Numbered from the stretch's first letter, positions 24,548 to 33,700 are shown. The stretch is DNA of 64,000 nt from Arthrobacter mangrovi (GCF_026011795.1 NZ_BRVS01000009.1:1-64000); one strand, 5' to 3'. Program-made: numbers and translations. Notes: a model not told the origin generated them from the sequence alone.

Positions 24548-27244
24548 TCAGGACCCGAGCCGAAGCGTCTCCCAGCCCCCGACGCCGATGACGGAGCGCT
24601 TCTGGATCCGGTTGGTGCTGACGCCGTAGTGGTACAGGTTGCCGTTCCGGTCGCCCGCGAGGATGCCCGGTTGGCCGGCGGCCACGTGGTCGGAGATGCC
24701 CGAAAGGTGCGTCATCGCGTTCCAGCCGGAGCTGCCGACCACCCGGCGGTCCTCCGCGAGGAAGCGGCCGGCTCCGTTGGAGCGGTAGAGCTTCAGCTGC
24801 CCCGCCGCGGTCCTGGCCACGAGGTCCATCTTGTGGTCACGGTCGTAGTCCATGGCCATGACCTTCAGGTCGCGCCAGCCGGAGGAGCCGATCAGTGTCC
24901 GGGCTCCGTGGCCGGCGCCGGCCGGATTGGCGTAGGCGTAGAGCTTGCCCTCGGCGAGGTTCTTGGCGACGATGCCCGGGAACTGGTCGGACTGGCGCCA
25001 GTTCGTCACGAGGATCTCGTAGCCCTGCCAGCCGGAGCGGCCGATCTCCGTGCGCTTGAACCCGCCGGCGGCCTTCCCGAAGTCCACGGTCAGTTTGCCG
25101 GACTTCCAGTTGGCGACGAGGTCCTGGACGCCGTCCTTGTTCCAGTCTGCAACGTCCACCGAGACGGCGGACTGCCAGCCGCTTGAGACGAAGCTTCGCA
25201 GGGCCAGATCCCCGCCCTTCGCGGACGGGTAGACGTAGAGCGAGCCGCCCGCGTCGACCGCCGCGATGTCGCCGGCGAGCACCTTGGCAGACGCGTTGGC
25301 GGGCAGCATTTTGTCCGGCAGCACCCGCAGGTCGCGGGCCAGCAGGGCGGGCATGTCGTAGGTGTAGTGGGTGACGCCGGGAAGCACCGTCATCGTGGTC
25401 TTCGTGAAGCCGAGGCCCGCGTACATGGTCCGGGAGTACTTCGCGGTGTCCAGCGCCGACCAGGTGGCAAGCGTCGTGCCGCCAAGCCCGTCGAGGCTGC
25501 CGGAGATCCAGTTGAGGTTCATTGCCTTGACCGCCGCGGTCGGCGCCGTCGGCACGCCGCGCCATCCGCCGCCGCCCACGATCGTCGCGCCGCCGCCCTT
25601 GATCCAGCCCTGCCGGTCGGCCAGTACCTCGAAAGTGATGAACTCGGCTCCGCCGGAATAGCCGTGCAGCCAGACCCGGCTCGCGTCGACTCCGTACTTG
25701 GAAATGACCATCGCGGCCAGGGCGCGGAAGTAGTCGCCGTTCTTGTCCACGTCCTCCCACCAGGTGATGCCGCCCTTCTTGTCGGGCGTGACCACCGGGA
25801 CCATGATCATGTTCTTCTTGGCGGCCTCGGCCGCCATCGCCTTCATCACGGCGCCGTTGGGCTGGTGCACGTAGGACTGCGCCGGGTAGCTGTAGTCGCC
25901 GTGGAAGACGAACAGCACGCCGACCTTCTGCGAGCGGTCCACGTTGTTGCCGTAGACGTGGTACTGGCCGGTCAGTCCGTTCGGCGCGGTGAAGGACTGG
26001 TAGGTCGCATCCGACGGCGCCGGGGCGTACGCGGCGGCCGCGGTCTGCGCGGTGGTTACTGTGGCGGACAGGTAGTTGGTCTTCGTCGCCGTGATCTTCA
26101 CCGACAGCCTGAGCCCGAGGTCGGCGGTGGTCACCTTGTAGGTGGCCAGGGTCGCCCCTGTGATGGCCCTGCCGCCGCGCAGCCACTGGTACTTCAGCGT
26201 GGCGCCGGACGTCCAGCTGCCCTTGGCGGTGAGGGTGCTGCCCACGTAGGCGCTTCCGCCGACGCTCGCGGCGACGGTGTTGGCCACCGTCCCGAGGACA
26301 GCCTTGGCCGTGGCGGCCGACGTCGCGGTCGCGGAGGTCATGCCGGCCTTGGCACCCGTGACGCGCACGCTCAGCCGCTTGCCGGCGTCCGCGGTGCCGA
26401 CGGTGTAGGTCGCGGCGGTCGCGGCGCTGATCGGCTGGCCGTCGCGCAGCCACTGGTAGGTGAGCGTCGCGCCGGTGGTCCAGGTTCCCGGCGCAGCGGT
26501 GAGCTTCTGGCCCAGCACCGCGCTGCCCGAAATCGTCGGGACGGCAATGTTCCGGACCGGCTGCGGCTCGGCCTGCGCCGTTACCGGCGCCTCGGTCGGG
26601 GCGGGCTTCGGCGTGGACGACGCCGTCGGAGCAGGAGCCGGTGCGGCGGAGACCGTCGGAGCCGGGGTTTTCGTCGGCGAGGGGGTCGCGGTCGGGACCG
26701 GCGACGGCATAGGCGTCGGCGTCGGCGTCGCCGAGGCGGTCGGGGCCGTTGCAGCCGTCGCCCGGGCCAGGTCTGCCTCGACCGTCTCGGAGACGGCGGT
26801 GGTGCCGACGACGGCGGCGCGGTACTTCAGCATGCCGGTCGCCGTGAGCTTCTGGGTGTGTTCGAAGTCGGCGTCACCGGAGGCCAGCGGGTCCGAGACC
26901 CACAGTTCCTGCCACTTGGCGTCCTGGTAGACCTCCAGCCGGACCGTCTTCCCCGCCGCGTTGACCGCGCGGCCTTCGAATCTGAGCTCGGGGTCGCCGG
27001 CCTTGCGGGCCAGGAGGTCCAGCTCCACGGCCGGCGCCGTCGCGGTCGCGGTCGCCAGGGCGGACGCCGTGGCGAGGGACGGCGCCGCAGCCGAAGTACT
27101 CCCCGCCGAAGGCGCCCCGCCGGACGGGGCCTGCCCCGCCGCCGTCGTTGTTTCCTCCGCGGCAGCGGCAGGACCGGCGACGGGCATGACGGACCCGGCC
27201 ACCAGGATTCCGGCGGCCATCAGCGCAGCAAGACGTTGTTTCAC
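24548..27244 (-). CDS. Secreted multidomain esterase (PHB-depolymerase-like) with Ig-like and VCBS-like repeats
   Basis: An 898-residue secreted protein. The GTG at 27244 follows GGGGGA and begins a signal peptide (VKQRLAALMAAGILVAG). Domains: an N-terminal beta domain (about 70-160), a Thr/Pro/Ala linker, two Ig-like repeats each with a YQWLR core and an xTYxV segment (about 225-400), an alpha/beta hydrolase (about 415-640) with VLFVFHGDYSY and nucleophile elbow HGYSGGAEF, then VCBS/FG-GAP-like repeats (about 660-898; DWNKDGVQDLV, DYDRDHKMDLV). It probably cleaves an extracellular polyester or acetylated polysaccharide; the binding modules hold it to the polymer. Confidence 0.83.
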   Translation of the reverse strand: MKQRLAALMAAGILVAGSVMPVAGPAAAAEETTTAAGQAPSGGAPSAGSTSAAAPSLATASALATATATAPAVELDLLARKAGDPELRFEGRAVNAAGKTVRLEVYQDAKWQELWVSDPLASGDADFEHTQKLTATGMLKYRAAVVGTTAVSETVEADLARATAATAPTASATPTPTPMPSPVPTATPSPTKTPAPTVSAAPAPAPTASSTPKPAPTEAPVTAQAEPQPVRNIAVPTISGSAVLGQKLTAAPGTWTTGATLTYQWLRDGQPISAATAATYTVGTADAGKRLSVRVTGAKAGMTSATATSAATAKAVLGTVANTVAASVGGSAYVGSTLTAKGSWTSGATLKYQWLRGGRAITGATLATYKVTTADLGLRLSVKITATKTNYLSATVTTAQTAAAAYAPAPSDATYQSFTAPNGLTGQYHVYGNNVDRSQKVGVLFVFHGDYSYPAQSYVHQPNGAVMKAMAAEAAKKNMIMVPVVTPDKKGGITWWEDVDKNGDYFRALAAMVISKYGVDASRVWLHGYSGGAEFITFEVLADRQGWIKGGGATIVGGGGWRGVPTAPTAAVKAMNLNWISGSLDGLGGTTLATWSALDTAKYSRTMYAGLGFTKTTMTVLPGVTHYTYDMPALLARDLRVLPDKMLPANASAKVLAGDIAAVDAGGSLYVYPSAKGGDLALRSFVSSGWQSAVSVDVADWNKDGVQDLVANWKSGKLTVDFGKAAGGFKRTEIGRSGWQGYEILVTNWRQSDQFPGIVAKNLAEGKLYAYANPAGAGHGARTLIGSSGWRDLKVMAMDYDRDHKMDLVARTAAGQLKLYRSNGAGRFLAEDRRVVGSSGWNAMTHLSGISDHVAAGQPGILAGDRNGNLYHYGVSTNRIQKRSVIGVGGWETLRLGS

Positions 27245-27433
27245 GGTTCCCCCAATATCAGCGGAACCGCGGGCCGGCTCCGAGCCACAGGACTGTGCCC
27301 GGCAAGCCGCGGCCATTCCCCCGCGAAAAGAGTAATCGCTAAGTGAAAGCTTTCATACCCCAGTACGACCCTAGTTTTTCCTTGGGGTACGACGGCGGGC
27401 GGTTGACAAAGTGCCGACCGCGGCGGATGCGTC

Positions 27434-29638
27434 CTACTGCTCGGCGATGCGGTAGCTGCCCCAGCCGGTGCCGATAAGGCTCCTGGCAGCCCAGCGCTTC
27501 CGGTCCGCCTGGTAGTACCAGAGCTTGCCGGCGGCGTCACGGGCGATCAGGCCGGTGGTGCCCGCTCCCCCGAATCCGTTGGAGCTGACGATGTTGCCCA
27601 TCTGGTCCCAGCCGGAGCGGCCGATGACCAGCCGGAACTCGCTGATGAAGCCGCCCTCGCCGTCGCCGCGGAAGAGCTTCAGCTGGCCGGCTGGCGTCCT
27701 GGCCACGAGGTCCTTGCGCCCGTCCTTGTCCCAATCGAGGGCGGCCAGCGCGTACTGCGCCCAGCCCCTGCTGCCCAGCAGGTAGCGGGGCGAGAGGCGC
27801 GACCCGGCAGGGTTGCCGTACACGTAAAGTCTTCCGGTCCTGCGGTCCTTGGCGATGATCGACGGGTAGTCGTCCCCGCTCTTCCACCGCACCACGGTCA
27901 GGTCCAGCGGCCCCCACCCGCTGCTGCCGATCGTCGAGCGGGAGAATCCGCCGGCGGCCCGCGCGGTGTAGAGGTAGAGCCGCCCGGCCTTGGACTTGGC
28001 GACGATGTCCGTGTACCCGTCGTCGTTCCAGTCCGCCGTGTGGAGTTCGTCCATCGTGGTCCACCCGGACCCACCGATCAGCTTCCGGGTGGAGGCCGAC
28101 CCGCTCTTGCCGTAGTTCCAGAGCTGGCCGCGGGCGTCGTAGGCCACGAGGTCCCCGGGCCGGATCGACGGCGTGGCCCGCGGCGCCGACGGCGTCACGC
28201 CGGTGAGCGCAGCGGCGGCGTCCACCAGCCCGGCCCCGCAGCCCGCCGCACACCCCGAGGCCAGCGGCCGGGCCGTCGCCTTCAACCGCTGCTCCACCGC
28301 CGCCGGCGAGAGGGATCCGCCGGCGGGTGACATCAGCAGCGCCGCCACCGCGGACACGTGCGGCGCCGCCATCGAGGTGCCCTCCGCGTAGGCGTAGGAT
28401 TCGGCCCCCGCCGCACTGACCCCGCCGTTGGAGGTGGACGGAATCCCGTTGGCTTCCGCCGCGGCCATGTCCCCGCCCGGCGCCGTGACATCCAGCAGCG
28501 ATCCGTAGTTCGAGTAGGCCGCCCGGCGCCCGTCGCGCCCGCTGGCCCCGACGGTGATGACGTTGCGGCAGTTGCCCGGGCTCGCATTCGCCGCATCCAC
28601 ATGCTCGTTGCCCGCCGCCACCACCACGGCGGTGCCGGCGCCGTAGGCGTAGCTGATCGCCTCCTGCGTGGTCGACGAGCACAGCCCTCGGTTGCCGAGC
28701 GACAGGTTGACCACCTGCGCCGGATTCGCGTTCAGCGGGGCGCCGTCCACCGCCCCGCCGGCGGCCCAGACGATCGCGTCCGCGATGTCCGACATGAAGC
28801 CGCCGCAGGCGCCGAGCACCCGCACCGGCAGGATCATCGCGCCCGGGGCCACGCCCGCCACGCCCTTCGCGTTGCCGGCGACCGCGGCGACCGTCCCGGC
28901 CACGTGCGTTCCGTGCCAGGACGAGCCTTCACCGTCCTGGTTGTCGCCGCACTCGAGCGGCCCGAACCAGTCCCCCTCGTCCCGCGGGTCGGCGTCCCGG
29001 CCGTCACCGTCGCGCGCCATCTCCGCCTCGGAGACCATGTCGTAGCCCGGCAGCACTTGGCCGGCCAGGTCGCTGTGCGGCGTGATGCCGGTATCGACGA
29101 CGGCGACCACCGCGCCTTCTCCGGTGCCCACGTCCCAAGCCCCCGGCACCCGCAGCCCGGCCCGGTCCTCCCACAGATTCCACTGCAGGCGGTACAGCTC
29201 ATCGTTGGGCGCGGCGGCCAGCGGCCGCATCAGCCTGTCCGGTTCCACGTACGCGACGTCGGGGTGCGCCTCGAGCGCGGACACCAGGTCTGCGGCCTGG
29301 GCGCTGTCGAGCGGCTCCTCCGCCGCCACCACCCGGGCGCCCGTCGCCGTCGCCCTGACCTCCTCGACCCCGACCCCGAGCGCCTGCGCCGCCCGCCCGT
29401 ACGCCTTGCTCCGGCCGGCCGAACTGTGCCCGGCCCGCTCCTTGAACTTGACGATGAAGCGCCCCGCCGCCGGTCCCCCATCGCCGGTTTCGGGCTGCTC
29501 CGCCGGCCGGACCGATGCGGCCGGGCGGCCCGGCTGCTCCGCCGCCCCCGCGGGCACGGCGGCCAAACTGCCGGCCAGCACGGCGGCACAAATGGCCGCG
29601 GTGCCGAACACGGCTCGGGAGGGACGGAAGACGGGCAT
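27434..29638 (-). CDS. Secreted S8 subtilisin-like serine protease with VCBS-like C-terminus
   Basis: A 734-residue exported protease. Signal peptide about 1-32; inhibitor I9 propeptide about 58-135 (RFIVKFKERAG); peptidase S8 domain with catalytic Asp182 (VAVVDTGI), His242 (WHGTHVAGT) and Ser422 (EGTSMAAPHVSA); then a C-terminal repeat module (about 493-734; DWNDDGYTDIV, DWDKDGRKDLV). The start at 29638 is supported by AAGGA upstream; longer frames add no signal. It lies upstream of the esterase on the same strand, 190 bp apart. Substrates are extracellular proteins. Confidence 0.92.
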   Translation of the reverse strand: MPVFRPSRAVFGTAAICAAVLAGSLAAVPAGAAEQPGRPAASVRPAEQPETGDGGPAAGRFIVKFKERAGHSSAGRSKAYGRAAQALGVGVEEVRATATGARVVAAEEPLDSAQAADLVSALEAHPDVAYVEPDRLMRPLAAAPNDELYRLQWNLWEDRAGLRVPGAWDVGTGEGAVVAVVDTGITPHSDLAGQVLPGYDMVSEAEMARDGDGRDADPRDEGDWFGPLECGDNQDGEGSSWHGTHVAGTVAAVAGNAKGVAGVAPGAMILPVRVLGACGGFMSDIADAIVWAAGGAVDGAPLNANPAQVVNLSLGNRGLCSSTTQEAISYAYGAGTAVVVAAGNEHVDAANASPGNCRNVITVGASGRDGRRAAYSNYGSLLDVTAPGGDMAAAEANGIPSTSNGGVSAAGAESYAYAEGTSMAAPHVSAVAALLMSPAGGSLSPAAVEQRLKATARPLASGCAAGCGAGLVDAAAALTGVTPSAPRATPSIRPGDLVAYDARGQLWNYGKSGSASTRKLIGGSGWTTMDELHTADWNDDGYTDIVAKSKAGRLYLYTARAAGGFSRSTIGSSGWGPLDLTVVRWKSGDDYPSIIAKDRRTGRLYVYGNPAGSRLSPRYLLGSRGWAQYALAALDWDKDGRKDLVARTPAGQLKLFRGDGEGGFISEFRLVIGRSGWDQMGNIVSSNGFGGAGTTGLIARDAAGKLWYYQADRKRWAARSLIGTGWGSYRIAEQ

Positions 29639-29782
29639 GGAGATCCTTGCGAGAGGCGCGAGACTGAGCGGGCGCTCTGCAAAGACCATCCTTCGCGCCC
29701 GGTCTGATCATAACGGTTAACCAAGCGTTAGGCTCAGGGTTTTCCACAGGCGCTTCGTCCGGCTCGCTTCAATTAGTTGTAC

Positions 29783-29795
29783 GCAATCGAATTGC
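29783..29795. promoter_or_regulatory. Probable OhrR operator
   Basis: gcaat-cga-attgc is a short inverted repeat in the AT-rich stretch just upstream of the ohrR GTG. It resembles the AATT-centred operators bound by OhrR-type MarR repressors. The site would let OhrR control its own operon. Confidence 0.5.
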
Positions 29796-29811
29796 ACGCT
29801 ACTGTTTACGG

Positions 29812-30261
29812 GTGCCAGACTCTCCGACCCTCAGCCAGCAGGTGTGCTTCGCCCTGTACTCGGCCTCGCGCGCCACCACGGCCCTCTACCGGGCGGTGCT
29901 CAAGGAACTCAACCTGACGTATCCGCAGTACCTGGTGATGCTCGTGCTCTGGGACGGCGACGGGCTGGAGGTCCGGGAGCTGGGCCGGGAACTCCAGCTG
30001 GACAGCGGCACGCTCTCCCCGCTGCTGAAGCGGCTGGAACACCTCGGCCTCGTCGAGCGCAGCCGCCTTGCCGAGGACGAACGCCGCGTCCTGGTCCGGC
30101 TCACTCCCGCCGGCCGCGGACTCCAGGCCAAGGCCGTCGATGTTCCGGGCCGGATCGCCGCGGCCACCGGCCTGGACGAAGAAGAACTGATCGCCCTGCG
30201 CGAGACCTTGCACCGGATCTCCGCCACCTTGCAGACAACCGAAAGCGAGACCACCTCATGA
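29812..30261 (+). CDS. ohrR: MarR-family organic-peroxide-sensing repressor OhrR
   Basis: A 149-residue MarR protein with the reactive cysteine near the N-terminus (QQVCFALYSASR, Cys12), which in OhrR proteins is oxidised by organic hydroperoxides to release DNA. The winged helix is at about 45-100 (LSPLLKRLEHLGLVERS, then DERRVLVRLTPAG). GTG start at 29812. The gene overlaps ohr by four bases (ATGA), so both are made together and repression is likely relieved by peroxide. Only one conserved N-terminal Cys is seen; the C-terminal region has none, which fits the one-cysteine OhrR class. Confidence 0.9.
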   Translation: MPDSPTLSQQVCFALYSASRATTALYRAVLKELNLTYPQYLVMLVLWDGDGLEVRELGRELQLDSGTLSPLLKRLEHLGLVERSRLAEDERRVLVRLTPAGRGLQAKAVDVPGRIAAATGLDEEELIALRETLHRISATLQTTESETTS

Positions 30262-30680
30262 CTGCCCTGTACACCGCCGAGGCGCTGGCCACCGGCGACG
30301 GCCGCAACGGACGCACCCGCTCCGCCAACGGCCGCCTCGACTTCAAGCTGGATGCCCCCGTCGAACTCGGCGGCAGCGGCGTCGGCACCAACCCGGAAGA
30401 GCTCTTCGCCGCCGGCTATGCGGCCTGCTTCCACTCCGCCCTGCAGCTCGTGGCCCGCCAGGCCAAGGCCGACCTCACCGACTCGGCGGTTGGCGCGCAG
30501 GTCAGCCTGGGCCGGCAGGACGGCGGCGGCTTCGGGCTCGCGGTCGTTCTGGAAGCCTCGCTCCCCAACGTGCCCGCCGAGCAGGCGCAGGCGCTGCTGG
30601 AACAGGCGCACCAGGTGTGCCCGTACTCCACCGCCACCCGCGGGAACATCGACGTCGAGATCCGCCTCGCCGAGGACTGA
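30258..30680 (+). CDS. ohr: Organic hydroperoxide reductase Ohr
   Basis: A 140-residue OsmC/Ohr protein. Both redox cysteines are present: Cys57 in AACFHSAL and Cys121 in QVCPYSTATRGN, the latter in the Ohr signature. It reduces organic and lipid hydroperoxides in the cytoplasm with dihydrolipoyl donors. Its start overlaps the ohrR stop. It has the usual family length, with no truncation. Confidence 0.94.
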   Translation: MTALYTAEALATGDGRNGRTRSANGRLDFKLDAPVELGGSGVGTNPEELFAAGYAACFHSALQLVARQAKADLTDSAVGAQVSLGRQDGGGFGLAVVLEASLPNVPAEQAQALLEQAHQVCPYSTATRGNIDVEIRLAED

Positions 30681-30747
30681 TCCGCGTCCGCCGGTCCTCG
30701 GCGGAACACCGCCCGGTAGAATCCGAAAACCGGCAGGAAGGCCCGAC

Positions 30748-31401
30748 GTGATCGACATGCTGCTTCGCCGCCCGGACGGGCCCTCCGCCCGGATCGCCGA
30801 CGGCCTGCGCGCGCTCGGGCTGCTCAGCGTCCTCGCCGCGTTCATCGGCTGGGGCCTGGTCGAGGTCCTGCTGTTCCTGCTGGTCCTGCTGGGCCAACTG
30901 CTCACCCGGGCCGCCGGGACGCATCCCGTCCTCGACGGCGCCACCAGTGCCGTGCTGCTGCTGGCCTCGTGGAGCGCGGTCCTGGCCTGGTACGCGGCCG
31001 TCCCGGCGCTGGACCTCGCCGTGCACTTCGCCGCCACCGGGGTCCTGGCCGCCCTGGCCTTCCGCCTCTGGCTGCGCTGGCCCGAACCGGCGCCGCAGCC
31101 CGCGGCAGGAGCACGGGCCGTCCTGCACGTCCTGTCCCTCGGCGCCCTGCTGAGCGTCCTGTGGGAATTCGGCGAATGGTTCGGCTACTACCTGGTCAGC
31201 AGCGAGATCAACGTGGGCTACGACGACACGGTCGGCGACCTCGCCGCCGGCCTGCTCGGCTCGCTCGCCGCCGGAATCCTGCTGGCCCTGCGCCGTCCCG
31301 CTGCGGATGTAGCCGGAGGCGCCGGCCCCCATGCCGGCGCCTCCGGCGGCTCTTCCGGCCGCCCGGGCGGTTCCTACTTCCCGCCCGCGGACGAGGGGTA
31401 G
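30748..31401 (+). CDS. DUF2238-like integral membrane protein, 3' end read through a hairpin
   Basis: A 217-residue membrane protein with about six hydrophobic segments and the motif LWEFGEWFGYYLVSSEINV followed by GYDDTVGDLAAGLLGS, which recalls DUF2238/YjdF proteins of unknown function. GTG start with AGGAAGG upstream. The last 30 residues (Gly/Ser-rich, ending FPPADEG) are encoded by a perfect 15-bp hairpin and then by sequence antisense to the end of the RidA gene. A TAG lies out of frame at 31310-31312, just before the hairpin, so the tail could come from a one-base frameshift. The start and core are better supported than the C-terminus. Confidence 0.65.
   Translation: MIDMLLRRPDGPSARIADGLRALGLLSVLAAFIGWGLVEVLLFLLVLLGQLLTRAAGTHPVLDGATSAVLLLASWSAVLAWYAAVPALDLAVHFAATGVLAALAFRLWLRWPEPAPQPAAGARAVLHVLSLGALLSVLWEFGEWFGYYLVSSEINVGYDDTVGDLAAGLLGSLAAGILLALRRPAADVAGGAGPHAGASGGSSGRPGGSYFPPADEG
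31312..31347. terminator. Perfect 15-bp hairpin at convergent gene ends
   Basis: 31312-31326 and 31333-31347 are perfect inverted copies separated by six bases. It sits inside the annotated 3' end of the membrane-protein gene and just beyond the stop of the convergent RidA gene, where it could end both transcripts. No T-run follows. Confidence 0.6.
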
Positions 31402-32048
31402 GCCGCGTCCACCTCCACCTCGACCAGCCAGCCGTCCACCGGCAGGTTTTCGATCTCCAGCGCGAACCTGGACGGACGCGCCGGATTGGCCACCAGCGGC
31501 TCTGCCGGCTCCGCGGTGCCCAGCCGCACCGGCACCGGCTTGCCGGTCGCCACGCTGGTGTTCGCGAAGTACTGCCGGTAGGCCCGGTTCCAGCCGGCGA
31601 AATCCATCTGCTCCTCGCCGTCCGGGTTCTGCAGGAACACGCGCATGGTGATGACGTCGTCGTACGACAACCCCGCCCGCTCCAGGTTCTCCCCGATGCG
31701 CGCCAGCACGTTGATCCCCTGGGCCTCCGTGATGGTGACGCCCGCCGGCAGCTCCCCGCCGGGGAAGACGTCCGTGTCGATGTAGCGTTCCTCGCTGCCG
31801 GCCGGCGCCGCCGTATTCATCGCCGCCGGACCGAGCCCGCTGCTCTTGTAGATGGCGGTATTGGCCCCGATCGCCACGCCCTCGGCAATCATCGGATTCT
31901 CCTGCCCCTCGGGCAGCATGGACACGGTCTCGGTGGGCTTCGGTCCGCCGAATTTCTTCGCGATTTCCGGGGCGGCCACCGCGGCGGTGGCGGAGAGGGA
32001 AACAACGACGACGGCGGCGGCCATCGCCGGCAGCTTGCGGCGGGTCAT
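31374..32048 (-). CDS. Exported RidA-family (YjgF/UK114) protein
   Basis: A 224-residue protein. The RidA domain occupies the C-terminal half (motifs INVLARIGENLERAGLSYDDVITMRVFLQ and, later, VEVEVDAAYPSS). An N-terminal stretch (MTRRKLPAMAAAVVVVSLSATAAVAAPE) is a clear Sec signal peptide with an AVAAPE cleavage region. GAAAGGAA supports this start. RidA proteins hydrolyse reactive enamines and imines in the cytoplasm; an exported one is unusual. It is 53 bp downstream of an exported amine oxidase on the same strand, so it may deal with that enzyme's imine product. Confidence 0.8.
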   Translation of the reverse strand: MTRRKLPAMAAAVVVVSLSATAAVAAPEIAKKFGGPKPTETVSMLPEGQENPMIAEGVAIGANTAIYKSSGLGPAAMNTAAPAGSEERYIDTDVFPGGELPAGVTITEAQGINVLARIGENLERAGLSYDDVITMRVFLQNPDGEEQMDFAGWNRAYRQYFANTSVATGKPVPVRLGTAEPAEPLVANPARPSRFALEIENLPVDGWLVEVEVDAAYPSSAGGK

Positions 32049-32101
32049 GGGATTCCTTTCGGGGACGTGCGGATGGGTACGGGCGGGGCGGATGCGGCGC
32101 A

Positions 32102-33700
32102 TCATGCGGCCATCACCCGGCTGTGCAGCGCGGTGACGCTGGCGCGCGCCGAGACCATGGCGCCGTGCTGCCAGGCGATGGCGTGGCTGAGGTGGTCGCC
32201 GGCGAAGTAGATGTTGCCTTCGGGTTCCAGCAGCCTCTTGTAACTGTCGTCGGTCTGCGACGGCCAGCCCACCCAGGCGCCCTCGGAGTGCTCCACGTTC
32301 TTCCAGTCCACCGAGAAGGACGAGGCGACGTCCTGGCCGTAGACGGGGCCGTGGATCTGCGCCCCCTTTTCCAGCGCCGAGGCCAGCCGGCCGGCCGGCT
32401 TCATGGCACCGTAGGTCCGGGCGCTGGCGCCGGTGTTGTAGTAGCCGATCATCGTGCCGCGTTCACCGTGGAAGCCGCTGGAGGGGTACCACATGTTGCC
32501 CAGTCCGGTGGTGGTGTTGGTGATGCCGCCGTAGATCCGGTGGTCCAGTTCCCACCAGCGCCGGCTGTATTCGATGCCGATCTTGCCCGCGTCGGCCGGC
32601 TGCGCGTAGGCGAGGGCCGCGACGGCCTCGGCCGACAGGTTCCCCGGGACCTTGGCGGCGATGTGCGGCGGCAGCGCGCAGATCGCGAAGTCCGCCTCGA
32701 GCACCTTGGACTGCCCGCCCGGATTCGTGTAGGCGACCTCGACGCCGGCAGGGGTGTTGCGCAGGTCGAGCACCTTGGCGCCGTACTTGATCTTGTCCAG
32801 CCCGATGGCCTTTTCGAACGCGTAGGGAATCCGGTCCATGCCGCCGACCGGCTGGAACATCATCATGGCCTGGTCCCAGCCGAACTCGAACGAGAAGTAG
32901 TTGCCCACGCCGCTGGCCAGCACATCGCTCAGCGGATAGGGCGGCAGCGGCGTTCCTGCCTCCAGCCCGGCCCCGGGCTCGACCTCGTAGCCGCGCCGCC
33001 CGGTACCGGTGTATTTGTAGCTGGCGGCGGCATCGCCGGAGACCTTCGGGCCGATGGCGCCGAAGCTGCTCAGGAAGGACATCAGCGCCTCCTTATCGGC
33101 CGCCGTGAGGTAACCGTCCAGCGAGCCCTGGTCGGTCGCCTTGGCCAACAGCTCCGACACGTAGCCGTAGACGTCCGCCTTGGCCGCCCGGTGCCGAACC
33201 GCTGTGTTGGACAGCGCCGTGCTCCCCTCCCGGTAGAGGTAGGCATCGGCGTTCTGGTTCACGAACGGCTCGATCGCGACCCCGAGTTCGCGGCAGTAGT
33301 CCAGGGTCACGTGGTGCTGCGGGATCCGGCCCGGCCCGGCGTTCATGTACTCGCCCTTGGTGAACTTCGCCGTCTGGCTGATGCCTTTCAGGTCCGTCTC
33401 GCTGGTTCCCCCGCGGACCGTCCAGTTCCGCCCGCCGGGCCGGTTGCGCGCCTCCAGCACGGTCACCTTGTAGCCGGCCTTGCCGAGTTCGTAGGCCGCG
33501 GTCAGCCCGGCGATGCCGCCGCCGAGCACGGCCACGGACTTCCGGCCGCGGCCGCGCAGGTCACCCGCGTTGGGCGCCGTATACGCCGGCGTTTCCGCCG
33601 CCGCCGGAGCCAGACCCATCGCGCTCATCGTGCCGTACATGACGCCGGCTCCCCCGGCGATGCCTACATATCTCAGAAAATCCCTGCGGGTGTTGGGCAA
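32102..33700 (-). CDS. Exported flavin-containing monoamine/L-amino-acid oxidase
   Basis: A 532-residue FAD amine oxidase. The N-terminus NTRRDFLRYVGIAGGAG has twin Arg before a hydrophobic run, a Tat signal, which fits export of a folded flavoprotein. The FAD site is VAVLGGGIAGLTAAYELG and EARNRPGGR; the C-terminal part (NIYFAGDHLSHAIAWQHGA) completes the FAD-binding domain. It oxidises an amine or L-amino acid to an imine plus H2O2. The partner gene downstream encodes an exported RidA. The substrate is unknown. Likely located outside the membrane. Confidence 0.87.
   Translation of the reverse strand: MPNTRRDFLRYVGIAGGAGVMYGTMSAMGLAPAAAETPAYTAPNAGDLRGRGRKSVAVLGGGIAGLTAAYELGKAGYKVTVLEARNRPGGRNWTVRGGTSETDLKGISQTAKFTKGEYMNAGPGRIPQHHVTLDYCRELGVAIEPFVNQNADAYLYREGSTALSNTAVRHRAAKADVYGYVSELLAKATDQGSLDGYLTAADKEALMSFLSSFGAIGPKVSGDAAASYKYTGTGRRGYEVEPGAGLEAGTPLPPYPLSDVLASGVGNYFSFEFGWDQAMMMFQPVGGMDRIPYAFEKAIGLDKIKYGAKVLDLRNTPAGVEVAYTNPGGQSKVLEADFAICALPPHIAAKVPGNLSAEAVAALAYAQPADAGKIGIEYSRRWWELDHRIYGGITNTTTGLGNMWYPSSGFHGERGTMIGYYNTGASARTYGAMKPAGRLASALEKGAQIHGPVYGQDVASSFSVDWKNVEHSEGAWVGWPSQTDDSYKRLLEPEGNIYFAGDHLSHAIAWQHGAMVSARASVTALHSRVMAA

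Noticed and set aside
25367-27346. 659-codon plus-strand frame across the esterase gene
   Set aside because: Arg/Gly-rich translation without any domain; antisense shadow of the esterase.
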